Positions 24,918 through 35,017 of a stretch of DNA of 63,454 nt are shown here, one piece after another. The DNA comes from Curtobacterium sp. ISL-83 (GTDB lineage: Bacteria; Actinomycetota; Actinomycetes; Actinomycetales; Microbacteriaceae). Below the pieces are notes generated by a model, which searched no databases, had not been told where the DNA came from, and saw only the letters and a program-made list of their open reading frames with translations. Every line of letters begins with the position of its first letter. The stretch's first letter is position 1. The DNA lies in contig NZ_JAGGPH010000004.1 in NCBI RefSeq assembly GCF_018613895.1, positions 1-63,454 of the forward strand, given 5' to 3'. The translations under genes and the position numbers were made by a program.

Positions 24918-25937
24918 TCAGACGCGAGCGACCACCTCGGTGCGTCCGCTCCGGAGGGAGGCCTGCGCCGCCAGCACGATCGCGAGGGTCCGCAGCCCCA
25001 CGTCGACGTCCGGCTGCGGCTGCGTGCCGGCCCGCACCGCGCCCAGGAACGTCCGGAGCATCGCGCCGTCGTGGTCCGCGCCGTACCGAAGCTCGATCGG
25101 CCGCCCGTCGACCGCGTCGAGGCCTCGGGCAGCGGCGCCGAAGAAGTCGACGGACACCGTCCCGCCCGTGCCCGCGACGTCGAGGGTCAGGCCGCCCCAG
25201 GTGGGCGCCGTTTCCGGGCGGCTCCACGAGCAGTCGATCGCGGCGACCATCCCCGAGTCGTAGGTGATGGTCACGAGCCCCGCGGTCTCGGCGCGCGCCC
25301 GGTCGGCGTGCAGGAGGCGGTTCGCCACGGCGGTGACGGTGGTCGCGCTCGCACCCGTGAGCGCGTCGAGCAGGTCGGCGACGTGCACGACGTGGTCGAC
25401 GACCGCGCCGCCACCGCTCAGGGCCGGGTCCGTGAACCAGTTCCGCGTGGTGGGCAGCATCCCGTTGTTCGCGCCCCGCGCGGAGAACACGCTCCCGAGC
25501 GCGCCGGAGTCGTGCGTGGCACGCAGCCGCTCGAACGCCGAGGCGAAGCGGACGGGGAAGGCCATCATGAGCGCGACCCCGGCGCGGTCGACCGCGTCGC
25601 GCATGGCGAGGCCGTCCTCCCACGTGGTGGCGAGTGGCTTCTCGCAGAGCACGTGTGCGCCCGCGGCCGCCGCGCGCTCGACGAGCTCGCGGTGCCGGGC
25701 GTTCTCACTCGTGACGATGACGGCATCGGGTCCCCACGCCAGGAGCTCGTCGTACGAGTCGGCGTAGCGGACCCCGAGCGCGGTGGCGAGGTCAGCGCCG
25801 CGGAGTTCCGCGACCGTCGGTCCGGTCGAGCGACCGTCGGGGTCCGATCCGCGCACCTCGACGTCCGGCATCGCCGCGAGCGTCGACAGGTACCCGACCG
25901 CGTGCGTGTGGGCGAAGGACATCACCCCGATCCTCAT
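24918..25937 (-). CDS. Gfo/Idh/MocA-family oxidoreductase
   Basis: The 339-residue protein belongs to the NAD(P)-dependent sugar/inositol dehydrogenase family: Rossmann start MRIGVMSFAHTHAVGYL and the hallmark CEKPLATT near residue 98, whose Lys takes part in catalysis. A C-terminal alpha/beta substrate domain follows. The nucleotide motif is atypical (SFAHTH rather than GxGxxG). It overlaps the next Gfo/Idh gene upstream by four bases, so the pair is probably one operon acting on successive forms of the same sugar. Confidence 0.87.
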   Translation of the reverse strand: MRIGVMSFAHTHAVGYLSTLAAMPDVEVRGSDPDGRSTGPTVAELRGADLATALGVRYADSYDELLAWGPDAVIVTSENARHRELVERAAAAGAHVLCEKPLATTWEDGLAMRDAVDRAGVALMMAFPVRFASAFERLRATHDSGALGSVFSARGANNGMLPTTRNWFTDPALSGGGAVVDHVVHVADLLDALTGASATTVTAVANRLLHADRARAETAGLVTITYDSGMVAAIDCSWSRPETAPTWGGLTLDVAGTGGTVSVDFFGAAARGLDAVDGRPIELRYGADHDGAMLRTFLGAVRAGTQPQPDVDVGLRTLAIVLAAQASLRSGRTEVVARV

Positions 25938-26956
25938 CGCGACACGTCCACCGGCTGGCCGGACTCGAGCGATGCCAGGGCGGCGTTCGCGAGCCGGACG
26001 GCCATCGCACCGTCCTCGGCCGTCACACGCGGGGGCGGACCGCCGGCGAACGCGGTGAGGAAGTCCGCAAGCTCCATCGCGTACGGGTCCTCCGCCGGGT
26101 CGACCGGCGGCAGGAAGCCGTCGACCGCGGTGGGACGCGCGAGGTCACTCCGGGTGTCGTCCTCGGCCAGGGAGGAGTGCGCCAACGTCCCTCGGGTCCC
26201 GGTGACCGAGTACTCGGTCGAGAACGCCAGGTGCGCGGGACCCCACAGCCCGACGACGTGGCTGATCGCTCCGGACGCGTGCGTGAGCAGCACGTGCGCT
26301 GCCTCGACGGGCTGGTCGGCATCGCCGGTGCGGACCGAGACCGCGGAGACGCGGACGACCTCGCCCGCGACCCACCGCGCGACGTCGATGTCGTGGATCA
26401 TCTGGTCCATGACGATCCCGCCGGACTGCTCGCGGTCGGCGAACCAGGGCACGCGGGTCGGGAACGCTCCGGCTCGCGAGAACCGCAGGACCGCCAGGTC
26501 GCCCAGGAGGCCCGTGGTCACCGCCTCCTTGAGGCGCACGTACGCGGGGAACCAGCGCACGACGTGCGCCGGGTAGAGCTGCAGGCCCGCCGCGGCGGCG
26601 CGGGCGACGAGGTCCGTCGCGTCCGCGTCGGTGCGGGCGAGCGGCTTCTCGGAGACGACGTGCTTGCCGGCTGCCAGGGCGGCCCGGACGACCCCGGCGT
26701 GGGCGGGGGTCGGCACGACCACGTCGACCACGTCGACGCGCGCGAGCAGGTCGTCGAGGGTGTCGGCCACGGTGATCGTGCTGCCCGCTGCGGCCGCGGC
26801 GTCCGCGAACGCTCCGGCGAGCGCAGGTGCCCCGGCGGCCGAGTGCACGAGGACGTCCCCGAGCCGGAGCAGACCCGGCAGGTGCGCGACGGCGATGCCA
26901 CCGGCACCGACGAGTCCGATCCGGGGGCGGGCGGGCTGGGGCGACTGCGACGTCAT
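25934..26956 (-). CDS. Gfo/Idh/MocA-family oxidoreductase, first gene of the pair
   Basis: The 340-residue protein has the classical nucleotide motif GLVGAGGIA (about residues 13-21) and the SEKPLA catalytic Lys motif near 102; VMDQMIHDIDVARW near 185 carries the His-Asp pair typical of the active site. ATG 26956 is chosen because TAGGCT lies seven bases upstream; an in-frame ATG at 26986 would add ten unconserved residues. It is the promoter-proximal partner of the 24918-25937 gene. Confidence 0.9.
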   Translation of the reverse strand: MTSQSPQPARPRIGLVGAGGIAVAHLPGLLRLGDVLVHSAAGAPALAGAFADAAAAAGSTITVADTLDDLLARVDVVDVVVPTPAHAGVVRAALAAGKHVVSEKPLARTDADATDLVARAAAAGLQLYPAHVVRWFPAYVRLKEAVTTGLLGDLAVLRFSRAGAFPTRVPWFADREQSGGIVMDQMIHDIDVARWVAGEVVRVSAVSVRTGDADQPVEAAHVLLTHASGAISHVVGLWGPAHLAFSTEYSVTGTRGTLAHSSLAEDDTRSDLARPTAVDGFLPPVDPAEDPYAMELADFLTAFAGGPPPRVTAEDGAMAVRLANAALASLESGQPVDVSR

Positions 26957-27082
26957 GCTGCTCAGCCTAGGAGACCGACCGGTCACGTCGGGGTCTGCGC
27001 AGCCCCCGGTCTCCCGGATCTCGCCCGGCGGTTCCGGTTCACCACCCGCGGATGCCGCGAACCAGGACTGCCACCGCCCGGA

Positions 27083-27604
27083 TCAGTCGTGCCGATCGGT
27101 CCCGGACCGCACCAGGCGGAGCTCGCGCACGCCGTCGTCGACCTGGACCGCGCCGTCGGGCACGAACCCGTGCTTCCGGTAGAAGGCCTGCGCACGGGGG
27201 TTCGGATCGGCGACCCAGAGCGTCGCCGACTCGTGCGGGGCGACCACGGCGGCGAGCAGGTCGTTGCCCGTGCCGGAGCCGTGGTGCTCGTCGAGCAGGT
27301 ACAACACGTACAGCTGCACCTCGGCATGGTGCTCGATCGCTGGCCCGGCCATCGCGATGCCGACGAGCTCGGCTGTGTCGCCGACCGCGGCCTCCGCGAC
27401 CGCGATGCGGTTCAGCGCGAACCGGTCTTCGGTGAGCACTGCGGTCCAGAACGCCTCCCGCCGGGCGATGAACCCCGGGTCGTCGAGGACCTCGTCCCGC
27501 ATCACACCGCGGTAGGTCCGCCGCCACGACTCGACGTGCACCCGTGCCATCGCCTCCGCGTCGGACGGCGTCGCCCGTCGGATCCTGGCTGCCCCTTGCG
27601 TCAT
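27083..27604 (-). CDS. GNAT-family N-acetyltransferase
   Basis: The 173-residue product has the GNAT order of elements: RATPSDAEAMARVHVESWRRTY at the start (WRRTYRG is typical), central QLYVLYLLDEHHGSGTGNDLL (the acetyl-CoA loop, H-x-G-x-G-x-G/N-like), and NPRAQAFYRKHGF near the end. It transfers acetyl from CoA to an amine; the acceptor is unknown. The start, ATG 27604, lies 41 bases from the divergent YbaK gene. Confidence 0.88.
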   Translation of the reverse strand: MTQGAARIRRATPSDAEAMARVHVESWRRTYRGVMRDEVLDDPGFIARREAFWTAVLTEDRFALNRIAVAEAAVGDTAELVGIAMAGPAIEHHAEVQLYVLYLLDEHHGSGTGNDLLAAVVAPHESATLWVADPNPRAQAFYRKHGFVPDGAVQVDDGVRELRLVRSGTDRHD

Positions 27605-27645
27605 GGCTCCAGGGTGTCGCAGTGGCTCGTCCCTAGGGTGGAGCC

Positions 27646-28185
27646 ATGCCGACGCTCGAGCGAGTCCCTGCCCTGGTCGCCACCGGATTCCTCGCGATCC
27701 CCGTCGCGCAGGCGTTGGTCGCCCTGCCGAGCGCCCTGCTGAACCGGATCGAAGCCGCACCGATCGACGCCGACCTCGCGGACACGGCCGCGTTCTCGGA
27801 GGCGTACGGCTTCCCGCTCGACGGCGGCGCCAACTGCATCATCGTGTTGGGGAAGCGCGGCGACGAGGTCCGCTTCGCCGCGTGCGTGGTCCTCGCCTCG
27901 ACGAAGCTCGACGTGAACCGCGTGGTGAAGAAGCTCCTCGACGTCCGGAAGGCGAGTTTTGCGCCGATGGACCAGGCCGTGGAGCTGACCGGTATGGAGT
28001 ACGGCGGGATCACCCCGATCGGGCTGCCGGCATCGTGGCCCGTCTACGTCGACGCCCGCGTGCTGGACGCGCCCGACGTCGTCATCGGTGCCGGACTCCG
28101 CGGCGCGAAGGTGTTCCTGCCGGGTGCGGTCCTCGCCGGGCTCCCGGGCGTCACCGTCGTCGAGGGCCTGGCGACCGCCGACTGA
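27646..28185 (+). CDS. YbaK/EbsC-family aminoacyl-tRNA deacylase-like protein
   Basis: The 179-residue product fits the YbaK/ProX editing family: CIIVLGKRGDEVRFAACVVLAS, then KLLDVRKASFAP and TGMEYGGITPIGLP, the conserved GG-x-x-P loop, and IGAGLRGAKVFLPG. These proteins hydrolyse mischarged tRNAs (such as Cys-tRNA(Pro)). TAGGGT six bases before the ATG marks a leaderless start. The family's catalytic Lys is present within the VRKASF segment. Confidence 0.87.
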   Translation: MPTLERVPALVATGFLAIPVAQALVALPSALLNRIEAAPIDADLADTAAFSEAYGFPLDGGANCIIVLGKRGDEVRFAACVVLASTKLDVNRVVKKLLDVRKASFAPMDQAVELTGMEYGGITPIGLPASWPVYVDARVLDAPDVVIGAGLRGAKVFLPGAVLAGLPGVTVVEGLATAD

Positions 28186-28192
28186 ACCGCCC

Positions 28193-28561
28193 TCAGTCCG
28201 TCGGGCGGACCAGGCAGAACGGGTGCCCCGCCGGGTCGAGGTACACGCGGAAGGTGGGGGTCTCGGACCCGGTCGCAGTCGCCCCGATCGCGAGCACAGC
28301 GGTCTCGCCGGCGTCGAGGTCCTCGACCTTCACGTCGAGGTGGACCTGCTGCGGGACCCGCTGCCCCGGCCACTCCGGCGCCCGGTAGTCGTCGACCCGT
28401 TGGAAGGCCAGCAACGGACGGTGCCCGGCGACGGGGAGGACCACTTCGGCCCAGTCCTCGTCGAACTGGACGATCTCACCGCCGACGAGCTCGGCGTAGA
28501 AGCGTGCGAGTGCCCGGGTGTCCGAGCAGTCCAGGACGATGCCTTCGAGGGTGCCGATCAT
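28193..28561 (-). CDS. Glyoxalase/bleomycin-resistance (VOC) fold protein
   Basis: The 122-residue product shows one VOC repeat pair: GIVLDCSDTRALARFYAELVGG at the start and VYLDPAGHPFCLV at the end, where the DPAGHPFCL pattern is characteristic. Function is unassigned; members bind metals or small hydrophobic drugs. ATG 28561 follows TACGGT by six bases; a GTG at 28567 is also possible. It ends eight bases from the convergent YbaK stop. Confidence 0.85.
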   Translation of the reverse strand: MIGTLEGIVLDCSDTRALARFYAELVGGEIVQFDEDWAEVVLPVAGHRPLLAFQRVDDYRAPEWPGQRVPQQVHLDVKVEDLDAGETAVLAIGATATGSETPTFRVYLDPAGHPFCLVRPTD

Positions 28562-28579
28562 GGCCACACCGTAGCCCGG

Positions 28580-31500
28580 TCAGCGCGCGGCGGTCAGGGC
28601 CTTCGTGATGCGCTGCAGCGACACCGTCTCGGCGGTCCCGAGTTCCTGCGCGAACAGGCTCAGGCGGAACTCCTCGAGCATCCACCGCGCGTGCACGAGC
28701 TCGGGGTGGGCACCGACGGCGGGCGGGAAGGTGCCGCCGGCGTCGACGTAGCGATCCGTGGCGACGGTGACCTCACGCATCCAGGTCGCATCACGCCCCG
28801 GGTTCTGCAGCAGCTTCTGCACGCGGGCCTCCACGCCCTGCAGGTACACGCGGATCCGCCGGAGCCGGTCGAGCCCGGTGACGGACACGAAGCCGGGGAA
28901 GACCAGCCGCTCCACCTGCTGCCGCATGTCGGACAGCGCACCGAGCAGCGACATCGAGTTCGCCTGCTTGAGGGCACGGTCGGCGGCGCGCTGTGCGGTG
29001 AGGACGGCGGCGACCTCGGACACCGCCGTGAACATGGTGTCCACGACCGTGGCCGACACGTCGTCGCGGACGGCCTCGAACGCGGCCTTCGTGAAGACGA
29101 GGCCGGACGGGTGCGACCGACGGATGCCGGCGTCGACGACCGCGGCGAGGACGTCGTCGAACAGCGCGTTCGTCGACGGGTAGGGGCTGGCGGCGAGCGC
29201 GAGCTTCTCCTGCCCGGTCAGGTGCGCCTGGATGTACGACACCGGGGACGGCACCGCGTGCATGACGAGCCGACGGACGCCGGCGGGCATCCGCAGGGCA
29301 CGGTCGGTCGGCGTCGCGAGCAGTTCGACACCGACGGTCGCCTTCGGTCCGTCGCCCTCCTCGACCAGGGCCGGGTAGGCGCGGATCACCCCGCCGGCCT
29401 GCTTGGTGTCGAGCACCTCGGGCAGGTCCTCGGACGGCCACGCCGTCAGGCCGGACCGCTCGACCTGGCGACCGGAACCAGAACCGGAACCGGCGTCGGC
29501 GACGCGAGCCGCGCCTCCAGGCCGACCGCGCCCACCCTGCTGGATGGCCTTCGCGACGCTCTCCTGCGTGCGGTCCTTCAGTTTGGTCTGCAGCGCGGAC
29601 AGGTCCTTGCCGGTCTCGACCCGTCGACCGCGTTCGTCGACGACCGCCCAGGTCGGGAGGAGGTGCGCCGGGACGCGGGACAGGTCGAAGTCGGACTCCG
29701 CGACCGGCACGTACGTCATCCGCTGGATGGTCTTCGCCAGGGTCGCGCGGAAGGACTCGGTCGGTTCCGTCGGCGCGTCATCCGGCAGTTCGGCGACGAT
29801 CTTCTCGGCCCAGTCCGCCGCGGGCACGACGTTCCGTCGGATGTGCTTCGGCAGTGCTTTGATGAGCGCGGTGACGAGCTCCTTGCGCAAGCCGCGGACC
29901 TGCCAGTCGAAGCCTTCTTCTCGCATGCGGGGGAGCAGGGCGAGGGGGACCTGGACGCTGACGCCGTCGTCCTGGGCACCCGGTTCGAAGCGGTACTTGA
30001 TGGCGAGCCGCTGGTCGCCGCTCCGCCACTGGGTCGGGTACTCGACGTCGTCCTCCGCCGCCGACGCGGCGGATTCGTCCAGGAGGTCCGCCCTGCGCAT
30101 CGTGAGCAGGTCCGGTTGGTCGCGGCGCGTGGTCCGCCACCACCCCTCGAAGTCGCGGGTCGTGGCGATGTCGGCGGGGATCCGAGCGTCGTAGAACTCG
30201 TAGACGTTCTCGTCGTCGAGCAGGATGTCGCGTCGGCGGGTGCGCTCCTCGAGCTGCTCGAGTTCCTTCCGCAACCGGCGGTTGTCGCGGTCGAACGCCT
30301 GCTGCGCGTCCCACTCGCCCTCCACCAGGGCGTGCCGGATGAAGAGCTCGCGGGAGTGCTCGGGGTCGATCCGGACGTACTGCACCCGACGGCGCTGCAC
30401 GATCGGCACGCCGAACAGGGTGACCCGTTCGTACGCGACGGCCGCGCCCTGCTTCTTCTCCCAGTGCGGTTCGCCGTAGGTGCGCTTCAGCAGGTCGCCG
30501 GCGAGCGGTTCAACCCAGGCGGGGTCGATGCGGCCGACCGTCCGGGCGAACAGACGACTGGTCTCGACGAGCTCGGCGGCCATCACGGCGTCCGGCTGCT
30601 TCTTCGCGAGCACACTGCCCGGGAACAGCACGAACCGGGTGTTCCGCGAGCCGAGGTAGTCGCGCTTCTCACGGTCCCGCAGCCCGATCTGGCTGAGGAG
30701 CCCGGCGAGCAGCGCCCGGTGCACGGCGTCCGGGTCGTCGGTGCGGGACTGCCCGACGCGGACGTCGACCTGCTTCGCGGCGCGCGAGAGCTGCCGGTAC
30801 AGGTCCTGCCACTCGCGGATGCGCAGGTAGTTGAGGAACTCGGCCTTGCACAGGCGGCGGAACGCGCTCGAGGACAGTTCCTCCTGCTTGTCCTCGATGT
30901 AGTTCCAGAGACCGAGCAGGGTCAGGAAGTCGCTGGTCGGGTCGGCGAACCGGGCGTGCAGCTGGTCGGCGTGCGCCCGGTGCTCCAGGGGACGCTCGCG
31001 CGGGTCCTGGATGCTCAGGGCGCTGACGATCGCGACGACCTCGCGCCCGACGCCCTGGCGACCGGCCTCGAGCACCATCCGGCCGAGCCGCGGGTCGATC
31101 GGCAGGCGGGTGAGCTGCTTGCCGGCTCGGGTGATGCGCCCGTCGCCGTCCACCGCCCGGAGTTCGCGGAGCAGGTCAAGGCCGTCCTTGACGCCACGGG
31201 AGTCCGGCGGCTGCAGGAACGGGAACGACTCGATGTCGCCGAACCCGAGCGAGATCATCTGCAGGATCACCGCGGCGAGGTTCGTGCGGAGGATCTCGGG
31301 ATCGGTGTACTCGGGTCGACGCTCGAAGTCCTCTTCGGAGTACAGCCGGATCGCGATGCCGGCGCTCGTGCGTCCCGCGCGGCCGGATCGCTGGTTGGCG
31401 CTCGCCTGCGAGATCGCCTCGATCGGCAGTCGCTGCACCTTCGCCCGCGGGGAGTACCGCGAGATGCGGGCCGTGCCGGTGTCGATGACGTACTTGATGC

Positions 31501-32449
31501 CGGGCACCGTGAGCGAGGTCTCGGCGACGTTCGTGGCGAGCACCACCCGGCGTCGGACGCCCGGGGTGCTGCTGCGCTGGAACACCCGGTGCTGGTCGGC
31601 GGCGGACAGGCGACCGTACAGGGGCAGGACCTCGGTGCCCGGGTAGTGGCGGCCCTCGATGGCGTCCTGGGCGTCGCGGATCTCGTTCTCGCCGGACAGG
31701 AACACCAGGACGTCGCCCTTGTCCTCGCGCGCGAGTTCGTCGAGGGCGTCGGTGATGCCCTGCAGGGTGTCGCGGTCGTCGGCTGCGTTCCCGCTGTCAC
31801 CCGTGCGCGAGTCGGACTCGTCGTCGTCCGGGTCGTCGGTGTCCTCGGCCACGAGCGGGCGGTACCGGATCTCGACCGGGTACGTCCGGCCGGAGACCTC
31901 GATGATCGGGGCACCGCCGAAGTGCTGCGAGAAGGACTCCGGGTCGATCGTCGCGCTCGTGATGATGAGCTTCAGGTCTGGTCGACGGGGGAGGAGTCGC
32001 TTCAGGTACCCGAGCAGGAAGTCGATCGTGAGGGACCGCTCGTGCGCCTCGTCGATGATGATCGTGTCGTAGCGCTTGAGGTCGCGGTCGAAGTGGATCT
32101 CGTTCAGCAGGATGCCGTCGGTCATCAGCTTGATGCGGGTGTTCGACGACACCTTGTCGGTGAACCGCACCTGGTAGCCGACCAGGTCACCGAGTTCGCT
32201 GCCGAGCTCCTCGGACACGCGCTCGGCGATCGTCCGTGCGGCGATGCGTCGGGGCTGCGTGTGCCCGATGGACTCGCGGCCGAGGTCCAGGCAGATCTTC
32301 GGCAGCTGCGTCGTCTTGCCGGACCCGGTCGCCCCGGCGACGATCACGACCTGGTTGTCCCGGATGGCAGCCGCGATGTCGTCCCGCCGCTGCGAGACCG
32401 GCAGTTCGGGCGGGTACGTGATGACGGTCGGCGTGGTCGACATGAGCAT
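28580..32449 (-). CDS. hrpA: ATP-dependent RNA helicase HrpA
   Basis: The 1289-residue protein is a full-length HrpA. Walker A GATGSGKTT lies at residues 39-47, the DEAH box at 133-136, SAT (TSATID) near 175, and the QRSGRAGR motif VI near 370; helicase-associated and OB-fold regions follow, then the long HrpA-specific C-terminus. Residues about 970-1000 are a variable Gly/Ser/Arg linker. HrpA unwinds RNA and helps free stalled ribosomes. The TATCCT element lies just upstream; ATG 32449 or 32443 could start. It stands alone on the minus strand. Confidence 0.95.
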   Translation of the reverse strand: MLMSTTPTVITYPPELPVSQRRDDIAAAIRDNQVVIVAGATGSGKTTQLPKICLDLGRESIGHTQPRRIAARTIAERVSEELGSELGDLVGYQVRFTDKVSSNTRIKLMTDGILLNEIHFDRDLKRYDTIIIDEAHERSLTIDFLLGYLKRLLPRRPDLKLIITSATIDPESFSQHFGGAPIIEVSGRTYPVEIRYRPLVAEDTDDPDDDESDSRTGDSGNAADDRDTLQGITDALDELAREDKGDVLVFLSGENEIRDAQDAIEGRHYPGTEVLPLYGRLSAADQHRVFQRSSTPGVRRRVVLATNVAETSLTVPGIKYVIDTGTARISRYSPRAKVQRLPIEAISQASANQRSGRAGRTSAGIAIRLYSEEDFERRPEYTDPEILRTNLAAVILQMISLGFGDIESFPFLQPPDSRGVKDGLDLLRELRAVDGDGRITRAGKQLTRLPIDPRLGRMVLEAGRQGVGREVVAIVSALSIQDPRERPLEHRAHADQLHARFADPTSDFLTLLGLWNYIEDKQEELSSSAFRRLCKAEFLNYLRIREWQDLYRQLSRAAKQVDVRVGQSRTDDPDAVHRALLAGLLSQIGLRDREKRDYLGSRNTRFVLFPGSVLAKKQPDAVMAAELVETSRLFARTVGRIDPAWVEPLAGDLLKRTYGEPHWEKKQGAAVAYERVTLFGVPIVQRRRVQYVRIDPEHSRELFIRHALVEGEWDAQQAFDRDNRRLRKELEQLEERTRRRDILLDDENVYEFYDARIPADIATTRDFEGWWRTTRRDQPDLLTMRRADLLDESAASAAEDDVEYPTQWRSGDQRLAIKYRFEPGAQDDGVSVQVPLALLPRMREEGFDWQVRGLRKELVTALIKALPKHIRRNVVPAADWAEKIVAELPDDAPTEPTESFRATLAKTIQRMTYVPVAESDFDLSRVPAHLLPTWAVVDERGRRVETGKDLSALQTKLKDRTQESVAKAIQQGGRGRPGGAARVADAGSGSGSGRQVERSGLTAWPSEDLPEVLDTKQAGGVIRAYPALVEEGDGPKATVGVELLATPTDRALRMPAGVRRLVMHAVPSPVSYIQAHLTGQEKLALAASPYPSTNALFDDVLAAVVDAGIRRSHPSGLVFTKAAFEAVRDDVSATVVDTMFTAVSEVAAVLTAQRAADRALKQANSMSLLGALSDMRQQVERLVFPGFVSVTGLDRLRRIRVYLQGVEARVQKLLQNPGRDATWMREVTVATDRYVDAGGTFPPAVGAHPELVHARWMLEEFRLSLFAQELGTAETVSLQRITKALTAAR

Positions 32450-32515
32450 TCCAGGATACCGCCCCGCGAGGGGCTCGGTGGAGCAGGCGGCCGTGCGACG
32501 CCCACGGGTGCGGGG

Positions 32516-34468
32516 CTACGCCCGGAGGTGTGCCGTCAGGTCCGCCGGGGAACGCGCGGGCAGGGCGCAGACGTGGTCGTGGCAGACGTAGGCGGCGGGG
32601 TCGAGGGCCGAGCGGGACTCGAGCAACGAGAAGCCGGCGTCGGCCCACGCGTCGGCCTGAGACGGCGTCACCGTGACGACGATGGTGCCGGGGCGGCGAG
32701 CGGCGGCCGCGATCGAGCGCATCGCCGTGCCGGAATCGGCGCCGGCACCGGCCGGCCCGCCCGTTCCCGCCGATCCGCCGGTTCTCGCCGATCCGCCCGT
32801 TCCCGCCGGTCCTCGCGATCCGGCCACCACCACGATCTCGCGCGACGGCCGTTGCAGCGCCAGCGCCACCCCGAGCGCGTCGGCGTGCCCGAGCGGTCGT
32901 TCGGTGCCCGTCGTCGCGCGGTCGGCCACGAGCCGGACTGCGGCGTCACGGTAGCTCCGCTCCCCGGTCAGTTGTGCGAGCAGTGCTGCTGCGTTCGCCA
33001 GCGCCACGGTGCCAGAGCGCACCGCGGTCTGCGGCTGCTCACCGGTCGCCGTCCCCGCTGCCGCCAGGACCGGGTCGACGTCGAACCGCTCCGCCAGGCC
33101 GTCGTCGACGAGGGAGCGGGCCACCACGGCCGTCCCGACGTCGCCGGTCACCAGCGCGAGTTCGAGGAGGCCCTCCGCCAGCAGACCGACGTCCTCCACG
33201 GTCGCCGGTGCCGAGGACACCCCACGTGGCGTGCTCGAGCGGACCACCACGTGACCGTCGCGGACGTGCGCGGCCAGCACCGCGTCGGCTGCTGCCTGCG
33301 CGAGCGTGATCATCTCGGGGTCGTCGTACCGGGCGCCGGCGATCGCAAGGCCGCGGATCGCCAGGCCGTTCCACCCGGTCAGCACCTGGTCGTCGAGGGG
33401 CGGCGGCTCGAGTTGCGCGCGCTCGGACGCGGGGCGTCGGTACCACTCGCCCTCCACCCGGCGGCCGTCGATGGTGGACTCGCTGTCCTGCGCGGCGACG
33501 AACGCACCGTCCGGTCGGCGCAACGTGTCGCGGAGGAAGTCCGCGATGCCCCGGGCCTGGGCAGCGCCGGTGACCGCCAGGAGCCCCGCGTTGTCGTAGA
33601 GCATCCGCTCGTAGTGCGGGACGGTCCAGTCACGACGGGTCGCGTACCGGAAGACGCCGCCGTCCGGGTCGGTCAGTTCGGAGCGGGCGATGGCGTCGAG
33701 GCTGCGGTCGAGGAGTCCGCGGGCGGTTCCGGCGGCGCCGGCGTCATCGCCGTCGCCGGCGTCGCCGTCTGCGTCGGCTGCGGCGTCCGCCAGGAACTCG
33801 AGCAGCGGGGTGCTCGGGAACTTCGGGGCGCCCCCGAACCCGCCGTACGTCGTGTCCTCGGCCGCGGCGAGCTGGCCGACCACCGCGGTGATCGCCGCGA
33901 CGGACGGGAGGCCCGGCCCGGCTCCGACACCGGCGTCACCACCGCGGCTGGTCGCGTCCGCCTCGGCACCCTGCCGGATCGCCGTCGCGATGGCACTCGC
34001 GTTCGCGTGCACCTCGTGCCGTCGATCCCGCCAGGCGTCGAGGACCGCGGCGGTGATCTGCCGGAAGGACGGCACCTGCTCGACCGGCGTCGGCGGGAAG
34101 TACGTGCCCGCGAAGAAGACCTGCGCGTCGGGCGTCAGGAACGCGGTGAGCGGCCACCCGAGCTGCTGCGTGAACGCACTCGCGGCCGCCATCGCGCTCG
34201 CGTCGACGTCGGGGCGTTCCTCGCGGTCGACCTTCACGGCCACGAAGTCCTGCCGCAGCAGCGCGCCGATCTCCGGGTCCGAGAAGGTCTCGCGGGCCAT
34301 CACGTGGCACCAGTGGCACGTCGCGTAGCCGATCGACACCAGGACGGGCACGTCGCGCTCGCGTGCCTCGGCGAACGCCTCCGGTCCCCACTCGCGCCAG
34401 TCCACCGGGTTGCCCGCGTGCTGCCGCAGGTAGGGGCTGACCGCGGTGCCGAGTCGGTTGTCGCTCAT
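32516..34468 (-). CDS. DUF255 thioredoxin-domain protein (YyaL-like)
   Basis: The 650-residue protein starts with a thioredoxin-fold DUF255 domain ([16 protein letters not shown] and [12 protein letters not shown], whose CHWC is the redox-type motif) and continues with an (alpha/alpha)6-barrel (WYRRPAS ... [12 protein letters not shown]). Family members are of uncertain function, often linked to redox or sugar metabolism. The ATG 34468 overlaps the preceding kinase stop (ATGA). A 15-base degenerate repeat codes for a [11 protein letters not shown] linker near residues 545-575 and a Gly/Asp linker lies near 250. Confidence 0.88.
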   Translation of the reverse strand: MSDNRLGTAVSPYLRQHAGNPVDWREWGPEAFAEARERDVPVLVSIGYATCHWCHVMARETFSDPEIGALLRQDFVAVKVDREERPDVDASAMAAASAFTQQLGWPLTAFLTPDAQVFFAGTYFPPTPVEQVPSFRQITAAVLDAWRDRRHEVHANASAIATAIRQGAEADATSRGGDAGVGAGPGLPSVAAITAVVGQLAAAEDTTYGGFGGAPKFPSTPLLEFLADAAADADGDAGDGDDAGAAGTARGLLDRSLDAIARSELTDPDGGVFRYATRRDWTVPHYERMLYDNAGLLAVTGAAQARGIADFLRDTLRRPDGAFVAAQDSESTIDGRRVEGEWYRRPASERAQLEPPPLDDQVLTGWNGLAIRGLAIAGARYDDPEMITLAQAAADAVLAAHVRDGHVVVRSSTPRGVSSAPATVEDVGLLAEGLLELALVTGDVGTAVVARSLVDDGLAERFDVDPVLAAAGTATGEQPQTAVRSGTVALANAAALLAQLTGERSYRDAAVRLVADRATTGTERPLGHADALGVALALQRPSREIVVVAGSRGPAGTGGSARTGGSAGTGGPAGAGADSGTAMRSIAAAARRPGTIVVTVTPSQADAWADAGFSLLESRSALDPAAYVCHDHVCALPARSPADLTAHLRA

Positions 34469-35016
34469 GGCTCCAGCGTGCCCTCCGGACCGAGCCAACC
34501 CGTCAGGAACGCGAGCCGACGGGCGACCTGCTCCGGGGTGAGGTCGTCGGTGTCCACCCGCGTGACGGTGTCCGTGGTGGCCGTGTCGAGCCTCCCGGCC
34601 GTCCGCGTGCTGTGCGCGAGCTGGTCCTGCGGGACCGTGCCGCCCACGCGTCGGCCCAGCCGCGACGCGGTGACGTCGTCACCGGCGCGGAGCAGGACGG
34701 CGGTGACCACGGGGCCGTCACCCATCGCTGCTGCGAGGGTCTCCTGCTGCAGCACCGACACGGTGTTCGTGTACACGAGCCGGTGGTGGCCGAGCTCCCG
34801 GTACGCGGTCCACATCGCGCGCAGGTTGCGTTCCGCCAGCCGGGCTTCCGGGTGCTCGACGTGCGGCGCGGGGTGCGCGAGGTCCAGCAGGTCGCCCTCG
34901 ATCACGGCGTGCCGGACGTCGGCGGCCGCCAGGAGGTCGTGCAACGCCTCGGCCGCGGTCGACTTGCCGACACCGGACCGTCCGCCGATGAGCAGGACCT
35001 CGGACCGGGGCGGCAC
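34465..35016 (-). CDS. P-loop kinase-like ATPase
   Basis: The 183-residue product has Walker [14 protein letters not shown] at about residues 11-23 and the small-kinase layout (VIEGDLLDL near 38, [16 protein letters not shown] near 107). It resembles adenylylsulfate-kinase/gluconokinase-type enzymes in size and order, but substrate motifs are not clear. It sits between the epimerase and DUF255 genes, one base after the former and overlapping the latter, so all three are likely co-transcribed. Confidence 0.8.
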   Translation of the reverse strand: MPPRSEVLLIGGRSGVGKSTAAEALHDLLAAADVRHAVIEGDLLDLAHPAPHVEHPEARLAERNLRAMWTAYRELGHHRLVYTNTVSVLQQETLAAAMGDGPVVTAVLLRAGDDVTASRLGRRVGGTVPQDQLAHSTRTAGRLDTATTDTVTRVDTDDLTPEQVARRLAFLTGWLGPEGTLEP

Positions 35017-35017
35017 G

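Noticed and set aside
29500..29535. Another copy of the GGAGGC palindrome
   Set aside because: The GCGCCTCCAGG sequence lies inside the hrpA linker with no pairing arm, so chance or a remnant is likelier.
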